Below, piece after piece: positions 32,094-43,081 of a DNA stretch of 48,133 nt. The notes beneath the pieces were generated by a model that was not told the origin of the DNA, ran no database searches, and saw only the letters and a program-made list of their open reading frames with translations. Numbering within the stretch: the stretch's first letter is position 1; each line of letters opens with the position of its first letter. The DNA is from Paulinella micropora (lineage: Eukaryota; Cercozoa; Imbricatea; Euglyphida): positions 115,165 to 163,297 of the forward strand of contig BJOX01000164.1 of assembly GCA_009731375.1 (NCBI GenBank), in the 5' to 3' direction. A program made the position numbers and the translations under genes.

Positions 32094-32671
32094 NNNNNNN
32101 NNNNNNNNNNNNNNNNNNNNNNNNNNNNNNNNNNNNNNNNNNNNNNNNNNNNNNNNNNNNNNNNNNNNNNNNNNNNNNNNNNNNNNNNNNNNNNNNNNNN
32201 NNNNNNNNNNNNNNNNNNNNNNNNNNNNNNNNNNNNNNNNNNNNNNNNNNNNNNNNNNNNNNNNNNNNNNNNNNNNNNNNNNNNNNNNNNNNNNNNNNNN
32301 NNNNNNNNNNNNNNNNNNNNNNNNNNNNNNNNNNNNNNNNNNNNNNNNNNNNNNNNNNNNNNNNNNNNNNNNNNNNNNNNNNNNNNNNNNNNNNNNNNNN
32401 NNNNNNNNNNNNNNNNNNNNNNNNNNNNNNNNNNNNNNNNNNNNNNNNNNNNNNNNNNNNNNNNNNNNNNNNNNNNNNNNNNNNNNNNNNNNNNNNNNNN
32501 NNNNNNNNNNNNNNNNNNNNNNNNNNNNNNNNNNNNNNNNNNNNNNNNNNNNNNNNNNNNNNNNNNNNNNNNNNNNNNNNNNNNNNNNNNNNNNNNNNNN
32601 NNNNNNNNNNNNNNNNNNNNNNNNNNNNNNNNNNNNNNNNNNNNNNNNNNNNNNNNNNNNNNNNNNNNNNN
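32094..32671. other. assembly gap (578 N)
   Basis: Follows a T run of about 70; joins the gene 3 duplication to the sequence flanking the LTR element. Confidence 0.99.
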
Positions 32672-32966
32672 AGAAGAAAACTTTCACCCGGCGTAGCTTC
32701 ATATTAAAATCTTTCCGATCCGACAGCCCGCTCCTGATGAACCCCTCACCAAAAGCAGTAGCTTTTAATCCCCCGGTTTTTATCTCTGCTGCCGCCTTAC
32801 CTACGGACTTAATTTTCCTTACCCGTATTGGCGCCGGCTTAGCCCCCCAATCAGGCTCCGGGATGATAGAAACATTCTTCTTAAACCTCACCGTCGGGAC
32901 CGGTAAAATTTTTAAAGTAGGATTCGACTTTCGCGGTGCGATAGTAACAAATTTTTTATTTGTTAT
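32672..32966 (-). CDS. partial ORF flanking the LTR element, basic protein of unknown identity
   Basis: Open on the minus strand from the LTR border to the gap; includes SIIPEPDWGAKPAPIRVRKI and GEGFIRSGLSDRKDF. The word TTTCCGATCCGACA at about 32713 also occurs at about 35848 in the integrase C-terminus, both encoding SDRK. It could be part of an older related element into which the LTR element inserted. The plus strand is also open here, so the coding strand is uncertain. Confidence 0.35.
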
Positions 32967-33096
32967 TGTAACCGGAACAGCTACTCTGACACTTAGTCTT
33001 ACCTCAACTGTAGAGGGGCAGACCAAGCATAAGAGTCAAGTAACTACAAGCCGGACAACACTTGATGCCACTATGTAATGTACGGGCCGGCCGACA
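32967..33096 (-). repeat. 3' LTR
   Basis: 130 bp, same ends as the copy at 44661. Very short for Gypsy elements. Confidence 0.92.
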
Positions 33097-33116
33097 ATCC
33101 CTTTGCCCCCTTGGGG
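33097..33116 (-). other. polypurine tract
   Basis: Directly before the 3' LTR the minus strand reads AAGGGGGCAAAGGGAT, purine-rich apart from one C and the last T. Confidence 0.7.
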
Positions 33117-33373
33117 GAAGCCGATGTAAGCGGTCGACCCCCACGCCGAAGACTGACTCCTCATTCGAAGGCGCCCTCGACCGACCGATACATGACATGA
33201 AGCATCCCGGCTGTCGAATAAGTAAAAATAATTGGTCCACGTCCAGNNNNNNNNNNTCTAGCCTGAGCTCTTTCACCTCAGGCATTAAAAGAAATGCCCC
33301 GTCTTGATCTCCCCTTTCCCGTAGAAAAATCAAAGTAGCAAATGATCTGTAAGCGACATCAGACTTCGTAGCT

Positions 33374-33838
33374 TCACGTTTTGACTTGTTTCCGAGGTCG
33401 TCCTCTACCCCTATGCTCTACTGCTTCCGACTGCGTCTCTTTAGCCCTTCTCTTCTTCGCCGCCACTTCTTTCTCACATCTTGGTGCACCTATCAACAAA
33501 AATGATATGCCCGCACTTTGGACTTCGTCCCAAATACGAAGCGGAATCCTCCTTTCCTCTGTTAACTCGAACGGCATATCCAACACCACCCTTGGCATCA
33601 TTTGCACCGTCCATAGTGTAAAATCCTCATCGTTCTTCTCGATGGACGCATCCCACTGCTCCAAATCTTTGCCGTCTCGAAATACTGGCGCAAAGATTCT
33701 TTCCCGCGTCATATCAATAACACTCTTGCTCCTCCAAAAGTGCATTGTCGGAGCAAGTCCCAACGCAGCCCGTACCCGCGTTCTAGGCTGTACATACGTA
33801 ACCTGCATTAAAAAGAAATAATCAAAGTCCTTATCCAT
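33374..33838 (-). CDS. accessory ORF with C-terminal AT-hook
   Basis: 154 residues from ATG 33838 (MDKDFDYFFLMQVTYVQPRT) to TGA at 33374-33376. The C-terminus HRGRGRPRKQ is a textbook AT-hook (GRP core), preceded by a basic patch KKRRAKE. The rest (IFAPVFRDGKDLEQWDASIE ...) is unfamiliar. It lies between integrase and 3' LTR, where some Gypsy-type elements carry env or other extra ORFs; nothing here looks like an envelope protein (no signal peptide or membrane span). Upstream TTTTGATGGGCAG at about 33865 resembles a splice acceptor, so expression from a spliced RNA is possible. After the stop, a neighbouring frame stays open towards the gap at 33247. Confidence 0.65.
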   Translation of the reverse strand: MDKDFDYFFLMQVTYVQPRTRVRAALGLAPTMHFWRSKSVIDMTRERIFAPVFRDGKDLEQWDASIEKNDEDFTLWTVQMMPRVVLDMPFELTEERRIPLRIWDEVQSAGISFLLIGAPRCEKEVAAKKRRAKETQSEAVEHRGRGRPRKQVKT

Positions 33839-33857
33839 GACCGTATCCTCGTCATAT

Positions 33858-34296
33858 GTAGTTAGCTGCCCATCAAAAGTCTAATAAATGACCGTTTAGT
33901 TTTCACTTTATTTCAATGTACTATTTAATTTATTTAAGTGATTACTTTGAATTCTACATAAAAGAAAATAATGTAGGTATGTTCGTTCCTGCGTAATAAG
34001 CATTCTTGCATCTAACCAGTAACTTTTTACCTAGTCCCTCCGGCCCGCATTTTTTGAGCGTGAAGTTTCACGATTGCCTAGGAAATTCTACGGGTTTTTT
34101 TGGTTGAGCTGGGGAAACAAGACTGGAAAAATGGTGTCAGAGGATCCTATATACATAACTAGTTTCTGATGTGTAAGGAACACATAATGAATGAAGAACG
34201 TAAGAATTCAGTTCACTGAGCTTCAAGGAACATATGTATATACTTTTCATTAAAATAGCATTTGTATATGCTGAGCAATTTCAAAGTGAAAACGTC
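33858..34296. other. element 3' region, no ORF
   Basis: AT-rich, non-repetitive; nothing recognisable. Confidence 0.4.
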
Positions 34297-34962
34297 GTAA
34301 TGAATCAAAGCAAAAATGAAAAAATCGTCATAGGAGTTGTATTATTCATTAAATGTTGCTGGAAAGTAGTTAATTTAACTCCTGTGTTCACTAGTTGAAC
34401 ATTCCTGACTTTTTGTGGCTTATTTTTGTGTGTGTCTAAAAATATAAAGTCAGACATTTTTTGAAGCATGAAACTCGAGAAGGCAGTGACCTTGTGTGCA
34501 TTTCAGGAGGTCTGTGCACATGTTCTGAGGCTTGGAATAGCATCACAGTAAACAAAAAAAATCATTTTCAACAATAAAATTGAAAGGAGCGATGCGCTCT
34601 CATCGATTTTCAAAGTGATGTTTTGGCCGGTAGTAATGAATCAAAGAAAAAATGAAAAAATCATCATAGGAGTTGTATTATTCATTAAATGTTGCTGGAA
34701 AGTAGTTAATTTAACTCCTGTGTTCACTACTTGAACATTCCTGACTTTTTGTGGCTTATTTTTTTGTGTGTCTAAAAATATAAAGTCAGACATTTTTTGA
34801 AGCATGAAACTCGAAAAGGCAGTGACCATGTGTGCATGTCAGGAGGTCTGTGCACATGTTCTGAGGCTTGGAATAGCATCACAATAAACAAAAACATCAT
34901 TTTCAACAATAAAATTGAAAGGAGCGATGCGCTCTCATCGATTTTCAAAGTGATGTTTTGGT
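34297..34962. repeat. tandem duplication, period 336 bp, in the element's 3' region
   Basis: Copy 1 starts at 34297 and copy 2 at 34633, both GTAATGAATCAAAG; similarity continues to about 34962 with few substitutions and A-run changes. Contains GAGCGATGCGCTC hairpin. No open frame of interest. Confidence 0.9.
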
Positions 34963-35490
34963 CAGACATACCATCGAAAAGTCGCTGTGTGAAATCTCAT
35001 TGTGTATTCAAATTACCAAGGACAGGCTTTGTGAATTTACGTTTATTAAGTATACAAACAGATTTAGACATTCTATAGTCCTATACAAACTGATTTCTAA
35101 TCACAAAACATAACTTTCCATTTCTTCATTGCAAAAGAATACCACCAAACACAAGTAAGTTTGTCGTACAGAAGAGGAATTTTATTGAAAAAATTTGTGC
35201 AAGTGTTCTTTAACTAGTATCCTATTGAACTATCAAAAGCAAAGACCACCAAAGATACAAGAAGCTACAAATATCAACAACGAAAACGAGTGCGCAGACA
35301 CCATTTTTGACATGGGAAATTTCACGACCTCTTCCAAAAATCAACACCGCAAAAATCGGGTCACTGCCGTATAAAAATTGAGGGCCGGCTTGAACAACAT
35401 GCATTTTTCATGTCAAAAAGGGGCTGCGATCTAGTTCTGAACCAGAAGGTTTCATAACATTTCAATTATATACTATAAAAGAGGACAATG

Positions 35491-35757
35491 TGAACTATTC
35501 CCCACTCTAGTTTTCAGTTATTTTAATTAACATTGCCCACAGTGGTATTTTTTAAAAACCTTCCTCAATCAGAACGTGTTGTCTTTGACCACAAAGATAT
35601 ATGGCCAAGTAGTGACGTATCATTGATATTTTTGTGTGGGGAATAGTTCAACATCTGTATAAGTAAATAACAAAGACAGTACTAAAAAATCTATTTTAGT
35701 TTAAACGCAGATTTGCGCCCCGATTTCACTGCGTTTATTTACATGCTAACTACATAT
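35491..35757. other. inverted repeats just downstream of the integrase
   Basis: TGAACTATTCCCCAC (35491-35505) and its exact complement (35636-35650) bracket about 130 bp. Further on, AAACGCAG and CTGCGTTT (about 35704 and 35731) flank GCGCCCCGATTTCA. They may form RNA structures at the pol end. Confidence 0.6.
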
Positions 35758-37215
35758 GTGCGGTCGACATAGATAGAACTTATCAACCTGCCAGTCGATC
35801 TTAGCCACTTCCTTACCGGCTATCCACGGTTTCTTCCATACCGTGCCTTTCCGATCCGACATTTCCGATGACTTCGGAATTTCCCTCCCATCTTTGACGT
35901 CTACCTTGACGTCCGAAGCCGAACGATCCTGTTGTCCAGCATTCCTGGCCTCAGCCTTTTCTTCCTTCTGTTGCTTTCGCAACGCCTCCTCACGCTCCTT
36001 GCGCGTAAGCAATGCTGGCGGCTGTCTAAACGCTGGTGCAATACGCCTCAGCGCTTGTTCCTCATTCTCGTCCTCCAGCAAATAAGGACTGAACTTCGCC
36101 AACCGACGAACATGAACAATCTGTTCCCTTCCACGTGCCCCCGTAGGTGCAATCTTGTAATTGTACGCACCCGTCTGACGTACTATCTTAAATGGCCCAT
36201 GCCACTTATTGTAAAACTTAATCGATACCCCTTTCGGTACCGTCGGTACATACAGCAACACTGTATCACCTTCCTTGTACTCCACATGAGAGTACTTGCC
36301 CATTTCCTGTTCCCGCTGAACCTCTCTCAGCGTCTCCCGACACTTCTCAATCGCACTCCGTGCTTCCGCGATCGCTCGTAAGCGAACTCCTAACAGTTCA
36401 CACGGTTCCCACTTATCAGGCGGAAACAACAGTTCCGTCGGCGTGTTTAACGCCCGTCCATAGACCACCTGATGCGGACTGACACCCCGCGCGTGTCCGC
36501 CTAACGACGCCGAAGCTAAATTGTTGACAGCAAACGTGAACATAGGTACCACATATACCCAGTTAAGCTGGCTGTTCTTACAATAAGTCTTCAACGCTGC
36601 CTTCAACGTCCTGTGAACGCGTTCAATCTTACCATTCGCCATTGGGTTAAAAGCAGTCACATACTGCCAATCGAACCCAAAGAACTTGGCAATCCTTTGC
36701 GAAACCTCATTCGCGAAACTCGTTCCTCTATCCGAAATAATCCTTCTCGGTATCCCAATACGGCCGAATACCTGATCAATCAGCGCCGCCGCTGTCACTT
36801 CCGCTGTCACATCCGTAACAGGGACAGTAATGACATAATTGGAAGTTCGATCAATAACCGTTAAGAGATATTTGAATTTTTCCGTTCCCGCCTCTGGAAA
36901 AGGACCCACATGATCGATATGCAAGGTATCGAAAATATCCAGAGTGATATCATATTCACCCTTAAGCCCCATCTTCGGCCTATATGGCAACTTAGCCATC
37001 TGACAATGAGGACAACCCTTCACAAACTCCTTAACCCGTTCTCCCAGGTTATTCCACCAAAAACGTCTCCTTAACGACCACGTCATCCTTTCCACCCCCG
37101 GGTGGCTCTGCATAGGACAATGATGCGCCGCAATTAACAAAGACGTTCTGAGTTCCTGCGGAACCCATAACAACCATCGATCCTCCTCATTGGTATATAC
37201 GCCATCTTTTCCCAT
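35746..37215 (-). CDS. int: integrase
   Basis: 489-codon frame. An HHCC zinc-binding region begins at once (AAHHCPMQSHPG ... GCPHCQMAK, about residues 30-75). Catalytic D,D,E: LHIDHVGPFP, IISDRGTSFAN and NPMANGKIERVHR. A GPF/Y module (KWHGPFKIVRQTGAYNYKI) follows near residue 330, then HVRRLAKFSPY. The last ~110 residues are Lys/Glu/Gln-rich with no chromodomain. Stop TAG at 35746-35748. All catalytic residues are present in this part. Confidence 0.9.
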   Translation of the reverse strand: MGKDGVYTNEEDRWLLWVPQELRTSLLIAAHHCPMQSHPGVERMTWSLRRRFWWNNLGERVKEFVKGCPHCQMAKLPYRPKMGLKGEYDITLDIFDTLHIDHVGPFPEAGTEKFKYLLTVIDRTSNYVITVPVTDVTAEVTAAALIDQVFGRIGIPRRIISDRGTSFANEVSQRIAKFFGFDWQYVTAFNPMANGKIERVHRTLKAALKTYCKNSQLNWVYVVPMFTFAVNNLASASLGGHARGVSPHQVVYGRALNTPTELLFPPDKWEPCELLGVRLRAIAEARSAIEKCRETLREVQREQEMGKYSHVEYKEGDTVLLYVPTVPKGVSIKFYNKWHGPFKIVRQTGAYNYKIAPTGARGREQIVHVRRLAKFSPYLLEDENEEQALRRIAPAFRQPPALLTRKEREEALRKQQKEEKAEARNAGQQDRSASDVKVDVKDGREIPKSSEMSDRKGTVWKKPWIAGKEVAKIDWQVDKFYLCRPHICS

Positions 37216-37700
37216 AATACCAAAGGAGTCTATCCTTTAGTACCAAGCACCGCTTGAGTTTCCTTATGTCAATGTCCTCGGGCCTTGCCTGTGGATTGAG
37301 CAGATGTTCTCTCAACTCCTTATACTCCGTAATTCCTTTGTGAAAGTCCGAAAAGTTTCCACCGACGCCAGTCTGACTGCCGTGTCAGTTTCCAACTGGA
37401 ATCGAACCTTTTCCGGATGTGCCTCCGGTAACTGAAAAAGATGTTCCTCCTTAACTTTTTCTTCATCCTCCAAGTTAAGGCACATCGGGCCCTTCGGTAA
37501 CAAGACCGCGTTAAAGGCACCCTGCCTTCCTTCCATAACATCCTCCCCCTCTTTCCTATCCGCGGTCCTTGCTTCCGCCCATAGGATATCCTCACACGCC
37601 TCTCTCGCGATCGGCGAGTAACAGCATGCACATTTGTCTCGTGCCGCTACCTCGACTGCTTCCAACAGACACTTCCTCGCTGCGCGTGTCACGTTGATTG
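37216..37700 (-). pseudogene. RNase H-integrase linker, broken by frame changes
   Basis: Coding sense continues from the pol frame in another frame (ARKCLLEAVEVAARDKCACC ... QLETDTAVRLASVETF), which stops at 37312; a third frame then carries LNPQARPEDIDIRKLKRC towards the integrase. Breaks lie near 37.32 kb and at a GGGAAAA run near 37.21 kb. Confidence 0.55.
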
Positions 37701-40700
37701 CTATTATGCGTGAACGGATGATACCAAAGCCCCGATGGCAACTTGGTGTCTTCCGCTCCCTGTTCCTCCCAATCATGTAGATCCACATCATGACCCATGA
37801 TTGCGAACACCGCCCCCGGCGTTCGAAATTCAAACTGTGCCATTCGCACCTCCTTGACCGTATTACGTCGCTGTAAATCATCAACGGCCTTATCCTTCTG
37901 TCCACTCTTGTCCTCATACCGAGAACAAAAATCAGGGACAACATTCCTTTTGCCCTTGATGTAATGAATGGTGAAGTCATACTCCGCCAATTCCAACTGC
38001 CACCTGGCCAATCTACCTGTATGATCTCCAGACATGAGCCATAGCAGGTTATGATGGTCCGTTCTAACCAAAATGTTAGGAGTACCCCACAGGTATTCCC
38101 GCAACCTCTGGAAAGCCCACACTATAGCGAGTGCTTCCCGCTGCCTTGTGCAGTATTCCTTTTCCGCCGGTATCAGCTGCCGGCTGATGAACATAACGGG
38201 CCGCAACTGCCCAATGGACTTGTCCATCTGTTGAAGCACCGCTCCTACCGCGTACGAAGACGCGTCAGTGTCGAGCACGAACTGTTCCTTCCAGTCAGGT
38301 AACATAAGAACTCGACCTCCCTGCCTTGGGTCTTTAGCGATCTCATCCTTGAGCTCCGCTATCACTCTCGTGACTTCCTCCGGCCATGGGTCGTCCCCGA
38401 CCCCTTGCTTCAGGAATTTCCTGACCACCGCTACTCTTTCCGCAAACCCCGGAATGAATTCACCATAATACTGAGCCAGCGATATAAAGGAATGTAAGTC
38501 CGTCCGAGTCTTTGGCATCGGCATAGACGCTACATAGTTCCTCTTTTCATATGCAATCGCACACCGACCCTCTGAGATCTCATATCCCAGGTACTGTATC
38601 TTTCTTTGTGCGAAGTCACATTTCTGTGCATTCAAGCGCAATCCAAACGCGCTTATACGTCGCAAGACGTCCTGCACGTGTTCCACGTGTTTCTCCATAC
38701 TCTCTGAATAAATGATAATATCATCTATGTAACAGAAAGCATAATCCTCCGTCGACCCAAGACGAACCACCGTCGCCTCATCGTCGTACTCCTTCCCCAG
38801 CATCTTAGTCATAGCATGCTGAAATAGACCCGGAGAGCACTTAAGACCCATCGGTAATACCTTCCACACGTATGTAGTCATTCCGACCATAAACGCTGTG
38901 AGATACCGACATGACTCATTAAGAGGGATTTGCCAAAACCCGCTCTTAAGATCAAGCGTAGTATACACCTTCGCATGCTTGAGCCGGTTGATCCCCTTCC
39001 TGAGATCCGGTACCGGTGTCTCGATCTGCTTCAGAATCTTATTGATCCTATAGTAATTGATACACATACGTAAGGACCCATCCGGCTTGGGCGCCATACG
39101 CACAGGTGAAGACACCTCCGATAAGCGTGCCTCAATGATGTCCTTCTCCAAAAGCTCCTGAGTGATTTCCCGAGCCATCCGATCCTCGTGATAGCTCATA
39201 CGTGACGGTCTCCTGTGACCCACCACGTCTTCACCCAGCTTCCGTCCAAAGTTAGCCTCGTAACCCCGAACAGAGCCCGCCTCAAGAGGCCCAAATACCT
39301 CCATATTATTCTCCAAGATACCCTTGAGGGCATCTCGCTCCTTCATAGTACCTTCCCAAGTACTATATTTCTCCGCAATAGCCTTTTCCGCGGCTATCCT
39401 AGCCTCCTCAATCTCCTTATGAGAGGCCTTACGTGATAACTGCGCCACATCCTCCATCGGAATAGGCCGCTCATCCTCACGTACCATCGTCCCATGGTAC
39501 CTAGTTTCCTCCTTGCCTCTAGACTGGGCAAGCTGTGCCACATGATCTATGATAATGGCATATTGCATTGCATGCGTGCGGTGATATATACCCGATATCC
39601 AAGAGAAGGCTTGCTTTCTCACATCCGCCATCTCACGTTGCATTAACTTGGCCCCATAAGCCAACGCCTTCTCCTTCGTCCCCAATCGTAAAGCCAAGAC
39701 CAGCTTATGGCCTCTATGTGGGATCGGGACCGGGTCATCAATAAGATGATCCTCTATATCCTGCCACCACATTTCCGTCCGAGTTCCCACTGGGATGACT
39801 ATAGTGAAATCATCCACCGATAGCCTGTTTTTCAAGACCTCCTTAATGGCCTTGACTCCCTTAGGGAAAAACAAATTATCATCCCAGTGACTCTTCAAGA
39901 AGGCTTCTACGATCGGCTTAGGCTGCTTGACCGGCAGCTTATGTTGGGTAACATTCCAAACCACATGAGACGTCGTGGTCGAATGCACATCTATATAGAC
40001 ATGCTGATCACCGGCATCCTCCATGCCCGCAATCGTACCCCGCAACAATTCCGCTTTTGCTGCGTAGAGGTGTTCCAACCTCGCGTCTATCGCGGCCACT
40101 ACCGCCTCATCCTTTGCGGAATCCCTACAGTCCACGTTCACGACCCTCACGTCGCGTGGGTCCCTGTAGGCCCAGCCAAAGGTTGTGGTCATGACATATT
40201 CCGTCTCCTGTATCTTGTCGTCAGAATTGTCAGCAACCACACTTGCTTCCCCAGAGTCCCCCGACTCTACTGTGCATACATGGAAGAACGAGGCTGTTAC
40301 AGGCTCCTGAATGTGGGGTGTGACCGAAGGCTCCGTGCCCTCGGACACCACCTTTGTCCACCCCCAGTCAGCGCGCATGACTGGTGAGACACTCACATCC
40401 AAATCGTGCGCTACCGCACATTGGCCTTCCCGCCGTAAAGGTTCATACGGTACTACCTCGTACCGCGGAGCCACCTCGGATCCACCGTACTGCACCACGT
40501 TCAGATCCGTATAAATCCGAGCGTGCATTCGTCTGAGGTTCCGCAGCCCCAACAGGAGACCACCAGCAAAGGCTGGGACGACCCAAAACCGATGAGAGAA
40601 AGACTTCCCGTCTTTCAAAAGGAACGTAAGCATGACTGACCCTGAGACCCCGGTCATGCCTCCCACTCCCTTGATCCTCAACCGACACGGCCGAAACCCG

Positions 40701-41553
40701 TGTCTAAACCATGGTTCCCTGCTCCATAGTTCAATAAATTCCTTCCCGAGTACATTCAGAGATGCCATTGTATCATTGCCCACAATGCATTCCTGCTGTA
40801 CATCCTCAATAAAAATTTTAGTGAATAATAAAGGCAATTCAGCTTTCCCCGGGCCACACCCGTCCGCTGAAAGTGCTTCATAACCACCAAAATATTTACT
40901 ATCAAGCGCCTCCGACGCTAACTCCACATTAAGGTCCGTGCCTTTATTCATCACCGGACATAGAGTGTCCCTGTGACTATCAAGGTCCTCAACCTGCTCA
41001 TTCTGTCCATCCTGGCCTTCCAAGGCCACCGCGTCCGTAGCTTCCTGGACTCCCCGCGTTACCACGCGTGTCCTATCATCAAATCGCAGGTCATGAGTAA
41101 CCATGTCGCCTCCGTGGCCGACAGGCAACTCACCCGACTTATTCTCCCTCCCGACCTCCGAGTCAGGCGCTGGGATTGCCTCCTGGGATCCCTGGCCCCG
41201 CACTTGCATTAATGCTTTGCCCTGCACATTCACCAACATGTCCACTAGCGTTATACCAAACGCCATACCCTGGACTTGTTGCTGCGGAGGCATCTGCCCT
41301 CCGACGGTCCCCTGACCGCCTCCCATCGGCATACCAGGAGCAGGCAAGATTGGTGCTGGAGGGATGTAAGACTGTCCCCCATAAGCAACCACCTGCTGCT
41401 GTGGCTGCCCTTGGTAGAACTGCTGCTGCATCGGCTGCCCGTAGCCTACTGGTAACTGCTGCCCCGGAGCTGGACCCGCATAGTAAGCACCTGCTCCCGC
41501 CTGCTGCATATGCGATGAGGGAAAAGTTCCCGCACCCCCCATACACATTTGCA
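37592..41553 (-). CDS. pol: pol region: protease, reverse transcriptase, RNase H
   Basis: The open frame reaches up to 42085, but coding sense begins near 41.55 kb where the gag frame stops making sense. After a Gln/Pro/Gly-rich linker (41.5-41.2 kb) comes an aspartic protease at about 40.80-40.50 kb with DTMAS (40774-40760) and LLLGLRNL as the ILG counterpart. RT at about 39.1-38.5 kb has LDLKSGFWQ (38956), LPMGLKCSPGLFQ and YIDD (38731-38720). RNase H at about 38.28-37.9 kb has DTDAS (38272), REALAIVWA, RTDHHNL and the KGKRNVVPDFCSR end. About 430 residues between protease and RT are unfamiliar. The frame shifts again between about 37.73 and 37.60 kb, leaving a nonsense tail to TAA-type stop at 37592. 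Confidence 0.88.
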
Positions 41554-43019
41554 TTAGGAAAAAGGGAACTACCCTGATTGCCGCCCCACTGCGGGCTCCG
41601 ATTTGAGTTGGGACGTTCCCGTGAATCTGAACGCCCTCCCCGACGTCGCGGTGGAGATCGATCTCGGCTCCGCTCCGGTGACCTATCTCGATTCCGTGAA
41701 TCGCGTCGTCCTCGGTCGTATCCGCCACGAACATGCCCTCCTCGATCGTATCCTCGTCGATCTCGGGCTTCATCCCTCTCGTCGTAATGACGACCGCCCG
41801 ATACATGAGTGACCTCACGATCACTACGACGATCTCTTGACCTTGAACGACTACGTCGGTTGTCAAGGTGCCCTCGATCCGACCGATCGCTCGAACTAGA
41901 CGACGAGCTCGACGAAGAACTAGCAGCCGACCTTGCTGAGGACGCATCCGATGACCCCCGTAAATTCCATGAGGGGTCCACGGATTCATTCCCGTGCCTG
42001 CCCGGGATATCTCTTCCCATAGACGCCGGTGCGTCGCCGCCATCTGAAGTGAGAGGGTTCCATACCCTGAACTTTTCCCATTCACCCTTCAAATAAGGTG
42101 CCTCACCAGGATCCGTCCATCCCTTCTGATCGTATGCCTTCCGATCACGATCCTGAAGGTTCTTGAGCTCCTGCGAATACTTATTCGTATTCAACAAGCC
42201 ATGGAAGGGACCCACTGGATAGTCGTAGCGTACCTTCCTCAAGACTTCCTTCTGCACCGAGTCATCCCAGCCTTCAGGATGAAAATTCTGGCAATTGCTC
42301 TTGCACATGGCTCCCGATTTGAGCCACAAGGCTCCCGCCTTCTTCATGCACAACGGCCTATGCACCCTGGGGTTGTAGTATGACCTCTGGAACCGTTGAC
42401 GACCTTGCCCCGGCCCCCCTTGGGGTCTCTGACCATAGAACTGAGGTCCCCTGCGCGAGTACCCCTGGCCCCAATAAACTTCATCCCCGGGCTCGAATGG
42501 TCCCGCACCATCCCCTCCCCCCTGGTTCTGATTACCTTGAGTGGGAGTCCCTGACCTCGGACCCGACCACTTCCACTCATCGATGATGGTTTTCTGGACT
42601 CGACGCATGACTTTCCCCAACACGTCTTCATCCACGTTCCATATCTCCGGACTGGCCTCAGGGGTAGACTGTCCAGTACCCTTGAGGAGGTATTCCCATA
42701 CCTCTGTGTCCGTCTGAATCTCTTTCGCCATCTTAATAAAGACTTGATTGTTCAGATCGAGCAATGCCACAGCCGTCAATTTGAAGGCTTTTGCAGGTGT
42801 GAGCATAATCACCATGTCCATTATCCTCTGGAACATGTAGTGGAGTACAGGCTTCTTATTCACCATCCACTTGACCTCCGCCTGCAGCTGACTGACCTCC
42901 TGTGACTTAGAGGCAAAAACATGGTAGCCCATCTTCTCTGCGAGCATCAGACCAATACTATCGACACACATGGCGTCGAACCGAGTAGACTGCAGCTTTC
43001 CCCAAAAAGCTGCCCACAC
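41537..43019 (-). CDS. gag: gag C-terminal region: CCCH-like finger and RS/RG-rich tail
   Basis: About 495 residues after the TAA at 43026. Residues 1-150 are helical, capsid-like by position. C224, C239, C243 and H247 give C-x14-C-x3-C-x3-H, near the CCCH finger pattern, in place of the usual CCHC knuckle. Residues about 360-475 are an arginine-serine tail with NRRSRSRSRDRRSDRE and RNRDRSPERSRDRSPPRRR, like SR splicing factors, plus RGG-type GGHVRGGYDRGRR. Coding sense leaves this frame near 41.54 kb at a run of six G. A nucleic-acid-binding role is inferred from composition. Confidence 0.7.
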
Positions 43020-43081
43020 CTCGCTTTACATAAGCCATTCGTTGTACACCGATGACTGACAACGAAAGAACCTATCAGCCA

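Noticed and set aside
31881-33026. Frames running across N gaps
   Set aside because: Continuity across unsequenced bases has no evidential value.
37592-42085. A single 1497-residue polyprotein
   Set aside because: The first ~180 residues overlap the RS-rich gag frame and look out of frame; real pol sense starts near 41.55 kb.
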